This document shows, piece by piece, positions 56,652 to 64,000 of a stretch of DNA of 64,000 bases (its first letter is position 1; every line of letters starts with the position of its first letter). Under the pieces are notes generated by a model, which worked only from the letters and a program-made list of their open reading frames with translations, did no database searches and had not been told where the DNA came from. This DNA is from an uncultured Fidelibacterota bacterium (GTDB lineage Bacteria > Fidelibacterota > Marinisomatia > Marinisomatales > TCS55): NCBI GenBank assembly GCA_913062595.1, contig CAJXWT010000001.1, positions 37,026 to 101,025 of the forward strand, read 5' to 3'. A program made the translations under genes and the position numbers.

Positions 56652-57091
56652 TGGAAAATTTTTTTATCCATGAAGGCAAGCTTAAAGATGCAGTTATGGT
56701 TTCATTCAAAATACCAGATTTTGAAGATCCTTACGAAATGCCAGAATATTCAAAACGCCTGCAAGGTATTTCCCATCATATTTTGACAGCATATGATGAT
56801 CATAATCCAATTGCCTTTAAAATTGGTTACCAAAGATATTCTGACGGATCATTTTACAGTTGGATGGGCGGCGTCCTGCCAAATTATCGTAGAAAAGGTA
56901 TTGCTAATAACCTGGCTGATCACCAGGATACCTGGGCAAAGAAGAACGAATATAACTCTATTAGGATGCAAACCAGAGAAAAACACAAAGCAATGCTAGC
57001 ACTTGCAATAAACCGTGGATTTCAAATAACCAATAGAATTGAAAAAACATCCAGTTCTAATACCCTCATCTGGATGAATAAACCACTATAA
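56651..57091 (+). CDS. GNAT family N-acetyltransferase
   Basis: A 146-residue single-domain acetyltransferase. The acetyl-CoA pyrophosphate loop is visible as YRRKGIANNL (about 79-88), preceded by strand FYSWMGGVLPN and followed by the MLALAINRGFQ helix typical of motif B. Substrate is unpredictable. The start overlaps the previous stop by one base (TAATG), so it is co-translated with the envelope cluster although it is cytoplasmic (no signal peptide). Confidence 0.85.
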   Translation: MENFFIHEGKLKDAVMVSFKIPDFEDPYEMPEYSKRLQGISHHILTAYDDHNPIAFKIGYQRYSDGSFYSWMGGVLPNYRRKGIANNLADHQDTWAKKNEYNSIRMQTREKHKAMLALAINRGFQITNRIEKTSSSNTLIWMNKPL

Positions 57092-57092
57092 T

Positions 57093-57527
57093 ATGTGGAT
57101 TCAAAAAGAGATTTCACTACCAGCTAAACCGCGCGGTTTTCATTTAATCACAAACGATATACTAAATAGTATTCCGGTTACTAAAACAATTAAAAATGGG
57201 TTACTGCATATATTTATAAAACATACATCTGCTTCGCTCACCATTAATGAAAATGCCGACCCCAGCGTACGGACAGATTTTGAATCCCATTTCAATCATA
57301 TGGTACCAGAAGATCAACTTTACTATATACACACTATGGAAGGATCCGATGATATACCTGCACATTTGAAATCATCCATACTGGGATCATCGATAAGTAT
57401 TCCTATAACTGATGGACAACTCAATCTAGGAACCTGGCAGGGGATATATTTATGCGAACACCGTAACCGTGGTGGTAGCCGCAGGCTCATAGTAACAATA
57501 CATGGGGATGACTGTATTGATGCCTGA
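57093..57527 (+). CDS. YjbQ family protein (UPF0047)
   Basis: A 144-residue protein matching the YjbQ/UPF0047 fold. Conserved HTSASLTINENADP and HMEGSDDIPAHLKSSILGSS-type sequence (here TMEGSDDIPAHLK) and the ending LGTWQGIYLCEHRNRGGSRR are diagnostic. Some members have secondary thiamine-phosphate synthase activity in vivo; the physiological role is unclear. It begins one base after the GNAT gene stop and ends the plus-strand run; a convergent mazG lies 87 bases away. Confidence 0.92.
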   Translation: MWIQKEISLPAKPRGFHLITNDILNSIPVTKTIKNGLLHIFIKHTSASLTINENADPSVRTDFESHFNHMVPEDQLYYIHTMEGSDDIPAHLKSSILGSSISIPITDGQLNLGTWQGIYLCEHRNRGGSRRLIVTIHGDDCIDA

Positions 57528-57614
57528 TTTATTCTTATAATCTATTATGGGTAACAGAAGATAAGGGTATTGTGATTTAACTGCCCAATAAGGCTGTCGG
57601 CTAGAAAAAAGTAA

Positions 57615-58397
57615 TTAAGACTTTTTCTTCACTGTATTCCAAATCTTGTCCATTTCATCCAGTGAAGATTCTTCCAATGTTTTACCTCTTTTTTTTAGCT
57701 CCATTTCAATCATTTTAAAACGATTTATAAATTTATTATTGGTTTTTCGAAGTGCATCTTCTGCAGGTATTCCCATGAACCTTGCCAAATTAACCAATGC
57801 GAAAATAGTGTCTCCGATCTCTTCCTCTAACAAGTCCTTATTATTTTTCTGTTGGGCTAGTTTTATTTCCTCCAATTCCTCGTGCACTTTTTCCCATACA
57901 GATTCTATTTTTTCCCAGTCAAAGCCAACATAGGCCGCTTTTTCTTGCAGTCGCTGTGCCCGAACCAATCCTGGTAAAGTTACCGGTACACCATCTAACC
58001 GAGAGTCCCGTTTCTTTTCTTTTTGCTTCTCTGCTTCCCAATTCTGCTTCGCATTAAAGGCGGCATCGGCTTTGGTATCCCCAAATACATGGGGATGACG
58101 TCGGACCAATTTTTCATTAACTTTTTTCAGGCTTTCATCGATATTAAATCTCTTACTATCCGTTGCAATGGATGCTTGAAAAACAACGTGCAGCATCAAA
58201 TCTCCTAATTCCTCTTTTAACACTTCCCAGTTTCTATCATCAACACTTTCCATGACTTCATAAGTTTCTTCCAGCAAATAAGGTAGTAGCGAAGCTGGGG
58301 TTTGCTCTCTATCCCAGGGACAACCATCCGGCGCTCTTAATCGTTCAACAATAGTAACAAGTTCTTCAAAGCGTTTCCCTGTTGATTTACTACTCAT
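57615..58397 (-). CDS. mazG: nucleoside triphosphate pyrophosphohydrolase MazG
   Basis: A 260-residue all-alpha NTP pyrophosphohydrolase. The first MazG domain contains CPWDREQTPASLLPYLLEE with the EExxE metal site and KEELGDLMLHVVF. The second repeats the pattern as LEEEIGDTIFALVNLARF. MazG hydrolyses (d)NTPs to NMP and PPi and can lower (p)ppGpp. It is the last gene of the run recJ-fabH-acyl-CoA dehydrogenase-pgpH-ybeY-mazG, 4 bases after ybeY. Confidence 0.95.
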   Translation of the reverse strand: MSSKSTGKRFEELVTIVERLRAPDGCPWDREQTPASLLPYLLEETYEVMESVDDRNWEVLKEELGDLMLHVVFQASIATDSKRFNIDESLKKVNEKLVRRHPHVFGDTKADAAFNAKQNWEAEKQKEKKRDSRLDGVPVTLPGLVRAQRLQEKAAYVGFDWEKIESVWEKVHEELEEIKLAQQKNNKDLLEEEIGDTIFALVNLARFMGIPAEDALRKTNNKFINRFKMIEMELKKRGKTLEESSLDEMDKIWNTVKKKS

Positions 58398-58401
58398 AAC
58401 C

Positions 58402-58839
58402 TTAAATCAAATTATTCCACTCTACTTGTTGTAGATATTTATCCTCCAAGGCTGTCATCTTATTTTTTTCATCCTCTGTCTCATCTCGACGATTCAGCAA
58501 GTGCAAACCGCCATGGATTATTAATCTTGCCAATTCCTTTGATAATGGTTCACCATATTTTTCAGCATTTTCAATAGCACGCGCTAAGCTAATATATATT
58601 TCTCCTTCCACCTCAGTCTTACTATAATCATTTATCCGGAAAGCAATGACATCAGTTAAATGATCATAATTGAAAAATTTAATTTTCAAATTGCTGAGTA
58701 ATTTATCATCGCCGAAAATAAGGTTTATTTTACTATCAACTACTGATTCAGTTTCCAGAATGGATCTTAGTATTTTTTTTGATTGTTTTGGATCAGGGCC
58801 TTCAAGCGCCGGATCAATCTCAACACTTACGTTGATCAT
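58402..58839 (-). CDS. ybeY: endoribonuclease / rRNA maturation factor YbeY
   Basis: A 145-residue zinc-dependent RNase acting in 16S 3'-end maturation. The metal motif is IIHGGLHLLNRRDETEDE: the first two His ligands are present, while the third position of the usual HGxLHLxGYDH motif is Asp, as in Bacteroidota YbeY. Other family features are AFRINDYSKTEVEGEIYIS (substrate-groove strand). It overlaps the pgpH stop by 4 bases. It is somewhat shorter than E. coli YbeY. Confidence 0.9.
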   Translation of the reverse strand: MINVSVEIDPALEGPDPKQSKKILRSILETESVVDSKINLIFGDDKLLSNLKIKFFNYDHLTDVIAFRINDYSKTEVEGEIYISLARAIENAEKYGEPLSKELARLIIHGGLHLLNRRDETEDEKNKMTALEDKYLQQVEWNNLI

Positions 58840-61163
58840 ACGCTGGCTGGTAACGAATCATCTTCTGGATATTCTATACGAATATGATAGATACCCCGCA
58901 GGACGGGGATCATTCCTGTATTCCCATCGACAGTACCTTTTATTCGTGTCAAATCATCAAGAGTAAGAGGACATTCATCAAGTTGCCCATCATCCACACG
59001 TGCCTTGATCACTTTATTTACCATAGCCTCAATTTTTAATATATCCCGGTCCTTAATAGATCGGACAGCTGCTTCAACAGCTTCGCAGATCATCAGTATC
59101 CCTGTTTCTTTTGTGTTCGGCTTTGGTCCTGGGTACCGAAAAGCACTATCATCTACTTTATCTGGATCTGTTGCCTGCTCTCTTGCCATCCTATAAAAAT
59201 ATTCTACTCGTGATGTGCCGTGATGCATTGGGATGAAATCACTAACGATATTAGGTAAACCATATTCATTAGCCAGTTTGAGCCCGTCATCCACATGTTT
59301 ACGTATAATTTTCGCACTCATAACTGGCGTTAGTGTATCATGCTTATTCTCACCCATAAACTGATTCTCAATATAATATTCAGGGCGTTCCATTTTTCCA
59401 AGATCATGATAATACGCTCCAACTCGACAGAGCAGTGATTGTGCCTTAATGGCATCGGCACACGCTTCGGCAAGATTGCCGACAACTACACTGTGGTTGA
59501 AGGTGCCATTTGCTTCTTGCTGTAAACGTTTCAGCAACGGGTGATTGAAATCAAGCAGTTCAACCAATGCCAAGTCAGTTGTTATACCAAATGAAACTTC
59601 CAGTATGATAATGAGTCCATAGGTAATAATCGGAGCGAAAATGCTATTAACAACCAAATAAGTCAGGTCAATGCCCATGGTATTCAACTCATGTCCCATA
59701 TACAAACCATGGCCAAGCACGGAGATTACACTCGCCCCCGCTAGAGCAAATATAGCTGTAATAAACTTGCTTCTTGTTCGGATACGGCGAACAGTGTATA
59801 CGGCGACGGATGAAGTGAATAAACCGGTTACAATAAACTCTAGATTATTCCCAATCATAATACCAACTAACAGAACGATAGAAGTAGTCCCCATGAATCC
59901 AATACGAGCATCAAATAAAATTGTGAGGAGCATTGCAGCCACTGATACCGGTATTAAGAACTCTGAAAATCCAAGTTGATAAACAAATAAATTTGCTATT
60001 ACCACTTCAAATACATAAATCAATCCGATCACTAAAACCATACGCCATTTTTGAAACACATAGGATCTATAGGTTAATAGAAATGTAAAGAAAAAAGAGA
60101 CGACAATACCGATAACAAATAAACGACCGAGGTACGTTATGAAAGATTCTTTCAGACCAAGTGTGCGGTTCTCTTTGCTAATTTCAACTGCGAGTGAACG
60201 GAGTTTTTGCAGATCCTCTTGATTAATACGTTGATTTGCATTCACAATCATTTCATCCTTCAATACAATTCCCTGGCTGCGCGGGACCCTGTCTTGTTGC
60301 GCTTCCTGCCGGCGCTCCGTGGTCTCTTTATCATAAATCAAATTGGGTTTCATAAACTCAATGATCAGGTCATATCCCAAATCACGACGCACATCTGTTT
60401 CATCACTGTAAAGTTTGGTGATCTCCACTCTGGCTTCAGTCCAAGCCTGATTCAAATCATTCAATTCACCTGGTTTATATAGGGTTGGAATATCTCCCTG
60501 GTCCACTGCTAAATCGAGACTGATGACTTTAGATTTTTGTATATCGAGGATTCCTATGGCCCAGCGATTACGACAGATTTGTAGAATTTCATCTTCAAAA
60601 TCTTGTAAAGAATATTCAGGACCTCCCTGTGATACAGGTTTTAAGAACTGATTCCAATCAGCTTTATCTTGCGCAAAAGAATAGTGGCTGTAGAATGTAT
60701 TGACCCGTTCCGCAAGATAGGCGCTATCTGCTGTGGCCATCGATTTCGCTTCCTGAAATTTTTCGGTGTAACGATAATCATACACCAAATTTCTGGAATT
60801 AAGTAAATTCTTGTTGGCTGTACGAATATCCTTAACCAAGATGAAAAAGTTTGTTATTTTGGATGACTGCACATCAACAATATCCTGCTTTCTGTTGAAT
60901 ATAAAGGGCTCTGACTTTAGTGCTTCGCTCAAATCGGCTTCGAGTTTCTCTTGCGATTTGAGTATTGGATAATTGAATGGCGCAATAATTGGCTCGCGGG
61001 CGATGTCATCAATATTATAACTATATTGCAACGAGCGTCCGCTCTGGAAAAATAACGACAAAATAATAGTTAGGCCTATGAGTATAATTATCTGAGGCCA
61101 GTTTTGTTTAAAAAATTCTTTAGATCTATTTACAATGGATTGGTTGTAGTTCATTCTTTTCAA
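58836..61163 (-). CDS. pgpH: 7TM-HD cyclic-di-AMP phosphodiesterase, PgpH family
   Basis: A 775-residue protein: an N-terminal TM helix (about 19-37), a large extracytoplasmic 7TMR-HDED domain (about 40-330), seven TM helices (about 345-560), and a cytoplasmic HD domain. The HD domain has FNHSVVVGNLAEACADAI, YYHDLGKMERPEYYIENQ and FIPMHHGTSRVEYF. PgpH degrades c-di-AMP in Firmicutes and the domain order here is identical; the ligand in this lineage is inferred. The start is TTG at 61163, 7 bases after GAGG, overlapping the acyl-CoA dehydrogenase stop (TTGA); an ATG three codons later is an alternative. Confidence 0.9.
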   Translation of the reverse strand: MKRMNYNQSIVNRSKEFFKQNWPQIIILIGLTIILSLFFQSGRSLQYSYNIDDIAREPIIAPFNYPILKSQEKLEADLSEALKSEPFIFNRKQDIVDVQSSKITNFFILVKDIRTANKNLLNSRNLVYDYRYTEKFQEAKSMATADSAYLAERVNTFYSHYSFAQDKADWNQFLKPVSQGGPEYSLQDFEDEILQICRNRWAIGILDIQKSKVISLDLAVDQGDIPTLYKPGELNDLNQAWTEARVEITKLYSDETDVRRDLGYDLIIEFMKPNLIYDKETTERRQEAQQDRVPRSQGIVLKDEMIVNANQRINQEDLQKLRSLAVEISKENRTLGLKESFITYLGRLFVIGIVVSFFFTFLLTYRSYVFQKWRMVLVIGLIYVFEVVIANLFVYQLGFSEFLIPVSVAAMLLTILFDARIGFMGTTSIVLLVGIMIGNNLEFIVTGLFTSSVAVYTVRRIRTRSKFITAIFALAGASVISVLGHGLYMGHELNTMGIDLTYLVVNSIFAPIITYGLIIILEVSFGITTDLALVELLDFNHPLLKRLQQEANGTFNHSVVVGNLAEACADAIKAQSLLCRVGAYYHDLGKMERPEYYIENQFMGENKHDTLTPVMSAKIIRKHVDDGLKLANEYGLPNIVSDFIPMHHGTSRVEYFYRMAREQATDPDKVDDSAFRYPGPKPNTKETGILMICEAVEAAVRSIKDRDILKIEAMVNKVIKARVDDGQLDECPLTLDDLTRIKGTVDGNTGMIPVLRGIYHIRIEYPEDDSLPASV

Positions 61164-62320
61164 ACTACATCCTCTATTGTTTTCAATATTTCCCTGGAAA
61201 TAATCAAGCGCTGGATCTCACTTGTGCCCTCACCAATTTCAAGTACCTTTGCATCTCGGAAATATCGCTCTACATCATAGTCTTTTACATAGCCATAGCC
61301 ACCATGAACCTGAATAGCATCCGTTGTAGTTTTCATCGCTACTTCACTGGCAAATAACTTTGCCATGGCAGCTTCCTTAATAAAATCTAATCCTTGATCT
61401 TTTTTCCAGGCAGCATGGAATGTAAGCAGTTTCGCAGCCTCAATCTGGGTAGCCATATCCGCTAATTTGAAACCGATGGGCTGGAACTGATGTATCTTCT
61501 TGCCAAAGGCAGAACGTTCCTTAGAATAGCGTAATGCTCTTTCATATGCACCTTCAGCGGTACCAACTGCCAATGCAGCAATAGATATGCGGCCACCAGC
61601 GAGTGTCTTTAGGAACGTTTTGAATCCCTCAGCTGGTTCAGCAATCATATTGGTTTCGGGCACAGACATATTTTCAAAGAACAATTGTCGCGTATCACTA
61701 GCTTTCCAACCCATCTTTTTTTCCGGTGGCCCAATAGTTAAACCATCTATATCTGTAGGCACAACAAAAGCACCTATCCCCTTATTTTCACCATTTTCAA
61801 CTATCTGTGTTGTAAAACTTAAAATACCCGCTACACCAGCATTCGTTATAAATATTTTTCCGCCATTTACTATGTAACCATCTCCATTTTTCTCAGCAGT
61901 TGTTTTCGTTGCCCCCGCATCACTACCCGCATCCGGTTCTGTTAGACCGAATGCACCCAGCATCTTACCTGATGCTAGTTTTGGTACATATTTTTGTTTC
62001 TGTTCTTCTGAACCTGAAAGAACTATAGGTATTGTGCCTAAGGATGTGTGGGCTGCCACAGTAATCGCCACTGAGGCATCAGCTTTGGCTAATTCCATAA
62101 TTGCTGCTGAATAGGCCACAGTGTCCATACCGGCACCACCGTATTGCTCCGGAACCGGGATTCCCATCAGCCCTAGATCTCCCATCTTGGTGATTATATC
62201 CTTAGGAAAACGACTTTCGCGATCTAATTCTCTAGCAACAGGTTCGATTTCGGATCTTGCAAAGTCAGCTACCATCTTTACTAACATTGTGTGTTCTTCT
62301 GAAAAGAAAAGTTTATCCAT
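61160..62320 (-). CDS. acyl-CoA dehydrogenase
   Basis: A 386-residue FAD-dependent acyl-CoA dehydrogenase of the short/medium/branched-chain class. The FAD-binding motifs FGLTEPDAGSDAG and the C-terminal QVHGGYGYVKDYDVERYFRDA are present. The catalytic Glu is about residue 364 in GEGTSEIQ. It catalyses the first oxidation of beta-oxidation or amino-acid-derived acyl-CoA. The position between fabH and pgpH does not reveal the substrate; no electron-transfer flavoprotein gene is nearby. Confidence 0.95.
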   Translation of the reverse strand: MDKLFFSEEHTMLVKMVADFARSEIEPVARELDRESRFPKDIITKMGDLGLMGIPVPEQYGGAGMDTVAYSAAIMELAKADASVAITVAAHTSLGTIPIVLSGSEEQKQKYVPKLASGKMLGAFGLTEPDAGSDAGATKTTAEKNGDGYIVNGGKIFITNAGVAGILSFTTQIVENGENKGIGAFVVPTDIDGLTIGPPEKKMGWKASDTRQLFFENMSVPETNMIAEPAEGFKTFLKTLAGGRISIAALAVGTAEGAYERALRYSKERSAFGKKIHQFQPIGFKLADMATQIEAAKLLTFHAAWKKDQGLDFIKEAAMAKLFASEVAMKTTTDAIQVHGGYGYVKDYDVERYFRDAKVLEIGEGTSEIQRLIISREILKTIEDVV

Positions 62321-62371
62321 TTTTAGTTAATAAATATTCAATAGTGAAAATTACGACTATTTACCAGGGTA

Positions 62372-63364
62372 TTACCAACGGATAGCCGCAGATGCCCAGG
62401 TAAATCCTGCTCCAAATGCGGCTAGGATAATAATATCATCAGGACCGTATAATCCTTTATCACGAGCATCGCACATGGCAATTGGAATTGATGCTGCAGT
62501 GGTGTTGCCATAGTATTTGATATTGCTGAAAACCTTATCCATCCCTATCCCCATTCGCCTTGCTACTGCTTCACTAATTCGATTATTGGCCTGATGTGGT
62601 ATTATTTGGGCAACATCATCTATAGTTAAATTATTTGTATCCAGTGCCTCTTGAATGACCTGGGGGAATCTTACAATAGCATTTTTGTACACTTCTCGGC
62701 CATTCATGTAGGGGAGATGTTTACCTTCATCTAATATTCTTTTTGAGAGACGGGGATTATTTGACGTGCCGGGTGCTTCACACCACAGTTCCTTAAGATA
62801 TTTCCCATCAGAATGCAAATGGGTAGATAAAATACCTGTTTCATTATTGCTTGTCTGGAGGACCGCAGCCCCCGCACCATCAGCAAATAAAACAGAAATG
62901 TTTCGACCCTCATCAGATAGATCCAAAGCTGTGGATTGTACTTCGGCTCCTACTACCAAAATCGTTTTGTATTGATCGGTTCGAATAAATTGATCGCCAA
63001 TAGAAAGTGCATATACAAAAGCAGAGCAAGCAGCTTTAATATCAAAAGCGCCTATCTTTCGCATCCCGAGGGCATGCTGCAACTGGTTACTTATACCGGG
63101 AAAGAAATAATCAGATGTTAAGGTAGCGCAAATAACTAGATCAACGTCAGATGCTGTTATACCAGCATCTACCATGGCATTTTTTGCTGCTTCAATAGCT
63201 AATATAGAAGCGTTACTTTCTTCTTCAACCCAGTGCCGCTCAGTGATACCAGATCTTTCCTTGATCCATTCATCACTGGTATTCATTATTTTTTCCAGAT
63301 CTTGATTGGTCACTACTCTTTCGGGTACATGAAATCCTATTCCTGTGATTTTTGCACGATTCAT
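62372..63364 (-). CDS. fabH: beta-ketoacyl-ACP synthase III
   Basis: A 330-residue KAS III starting fatty acid synthesis by condensing acyl-CoA with malonyl-ACP. The catalytic triad is visible: Cys113 in DIKAACSAF, His in IIPHQANNRI and Asn in YYGNTTAASIP. N-terminal GIGFHVPERVVTN and SDEWIKERSGITER are standard. The start overlaps the recJ stop by 4 bases. It is the only fatty-acid-synthesis gene here; the plsX, fabD and acpP usually near it are absent from the window. Confidence 0.96.
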   Translation of the reverse strand: MNRAKITGIGFHVPERVVTNQDLEKIMNTSDEWIKERSGITERHWVEEESNASILAIEAAKNAMVDAGITASDVDLVICATLTSDYFFPGISNQLQHALGMRKIGAFDIKAACSAFVYALSIGDQFIRTDQYKTILVVGAEVQSTALDLSDEGRNISVLFADGAGAAVLQTSNNETGILSTHLHSDGKYLKELWCEAPGTSNNPRLSKRILDEGKHLPYMNGREVYKNAIVRFPQVIQEALDTNNLTIDDVAQIIPHQANNRISEAVARRMGIGMDKVFSNIKYYGNTTAASIPIAMCDARDKGLYGPDDIIILAAFGAGFTWASAAIRW

Positions 63365-63999
63365 GTACTATTAGCCTGTTTAATATCCCTTAAATTTAGT
63401 TGAATGGTACTTTTTCCGCGCCATTCATTCACCTCTACCACAAACGCTAAATCAACTGAACTACCATTAATCAAATCTTCATAATGTTCAGATAAATTAA
63501 ACCCAATTGCTGGGAAAGAGGTCCGTTCCTGTTTTACTTTGAAACGGATATGATTACCATTTCCAATTATACGAGGATTACCAGCAACTTTAAGGTTTCT
63601 TGCTGCAAACTTTGGCTGCATGTTTCCAGGGCCAAAAGGGCCTAATAATTCCAGAAAACGCATGAATCTACTATTAATATCATTAAGCTGTATTTCTGCA
63701 TCAAGCTTCAGTCTAGGTTCCATATCTCCCTCACTAAGTTTTGATTCAGCAAAGCTAAGAAATGCTTTCTTAAAATCCTCGAATTTTTCTTCTGATAGTG
63801 TCAATCCGGCGGCCATTGGATGACCACCATAATTCTTTAAATGATCACTTACTTCTGTTAATGCCTCGTACAAATCAAACCCAGTTATACTTCGCGCCGA
63901 ACCTTTACCAATTCCGTCATTATCAATAGCTATAATTACTGTTGGCCGGTGAAATTCTTCCTTGATCCGCGACGCAACTATTCCAATTACACCTGGGTG
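63361..63999 (-). CDS. recJ: single-stranded-DNA exonuclease RecJ (C-terminal part)
   Basis: The reading frame enters from the right edge and gives about 212 residues: HPGVIGIVASRIKEEF, then KGSARSITGFDLYEAL and NYGGHPMAAGLTL, which are the DHHA1 motifs of RecJ. The C-terminal OB-fold domain follows (RFLELLGPFGPGNMQPKF). RecJ degrades ssDNA 5' to 3' in recombination and repair. The N-terminal DHH catalytic domain lies beyond the window. An apparent start at about 63873 is internal and not real. Confidence 0.93.
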   Translation of the reverse strand, partial: HPGVIGIVASRIKEEFHRPTVIIAIDNDGIGKGSARSITGFDLYEALTEVSDHLKNYGGHPMAAGLTLSEEKFEDFKKAFLSFAESKLSEGDMEPRLKLDAEIQLNDINSRFMRFLELLGPFGPGNMQPKFAARNLKVAGNPRIIGNGNHIRFKVKQERTSFPAIGFNLSEHYEDLINGSSVDLAFVVEVNEWRGKSTIQLNLRDIKQANST

Positions 64000-64000
64000 C

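Noticed and set aside
57590..57625. AGAAAAA/TTTTTCT inverted repeat between yjbQ and mazG as a bidirectional terminator
   Set aside because: The stem is almost entirely A-T and is partly the Lys codons at the mazG end; too weak to call.

Overview
The window is a compact, AT-rich (roughly 40% G+C) chromosomal segment of a Gram-negative bacterium. LPS-pathway genes (kdsB, kdsC, lptC, lptB), a TolC-type efflux system and several signal-peptide outer-envelope proteins indicate two membranes. A short primary sigma factor without region 1.1, a DUF4835 protein, a GT117/DUF2723 glycosyltransferase, the DUF4159/DUF4175-like/TPR/'asparagine synthetase B-like' set and a YbeY with a Bacteroidota-style third ligand point to the FCB superphylum. 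Marinimicrobia (SAR406) or a close relative is my best guess; this is inference and no 16S gene is present. I found no rRNA, tRNA, CRISPR array, insertion sequence or prophage. No gap between genes exceeds 300 bases; the largest is about 163 bases (49296-49458), where I see no convincing element.

Layout. 1-2067 (+): the end of a bactofilin gene and a one-TM PilM/GspL-like protein. 2051-18960 (-): CCA-adding enzyme, Yip1 protein, then tolC, a macA-like adaptor, a MacB-type ATPase and two separate permeases. After a 117-base gap the run continues with kdsB, pyrG, kdsC, lptC, lptB, rpoN, hflK, hflC and argF, mostly with 1-8 base overlaps. 19065-19919 (+): a lone DUF4835 gene.

19886-45693 (-): a long co-directional block. 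In transcription order it holds envC, holB, metG, tatD, ksgA, rpoD, rpsU, [strong terminator], glmM, deoC, an aldehyde dehydrogenase split over two genes, rlmD, a K+ channel, a cNMP-binding protein, valS, a DUF4139 protein, recG, a methyltransferase, a DUF1844 protein, a GT117 membrane glycosyltransferase and a GT2.

45820-57527 (+, interrupted by one - gene at 47457-49295): a second cNMP-binding protein, an AI-2E family permease, then the DUF4159 / large coiled-coil / TPR / uncharacterised 418-aa / GNAT / YjbQ cluster. 57615-64000 (-): recJ (partial), fabH, an acyl-CoA dehydrogenase, pgpH, ybeY and mazG.

Most of the window is housekeeping. The observations most worth following are: (1) the conserved but functionally unknown DUF4159-to-AsnB-like envelope cluster; (2) deoC next to a two-gene version of the double-domain aldehyde dehydrogenase ALDH16; (3) a MacB-type ATPase carrying a C-terminal extension of sharply lower G+C; (4) kdsB, which appears to start at CTG; (5) an rpsU gene with a nine-base Shine-Dalgarno and a terminator whose U-tract ends three bases before the next start codon; and (6) a secreted protein combining barrel-like, TPR and BamE-like parts.
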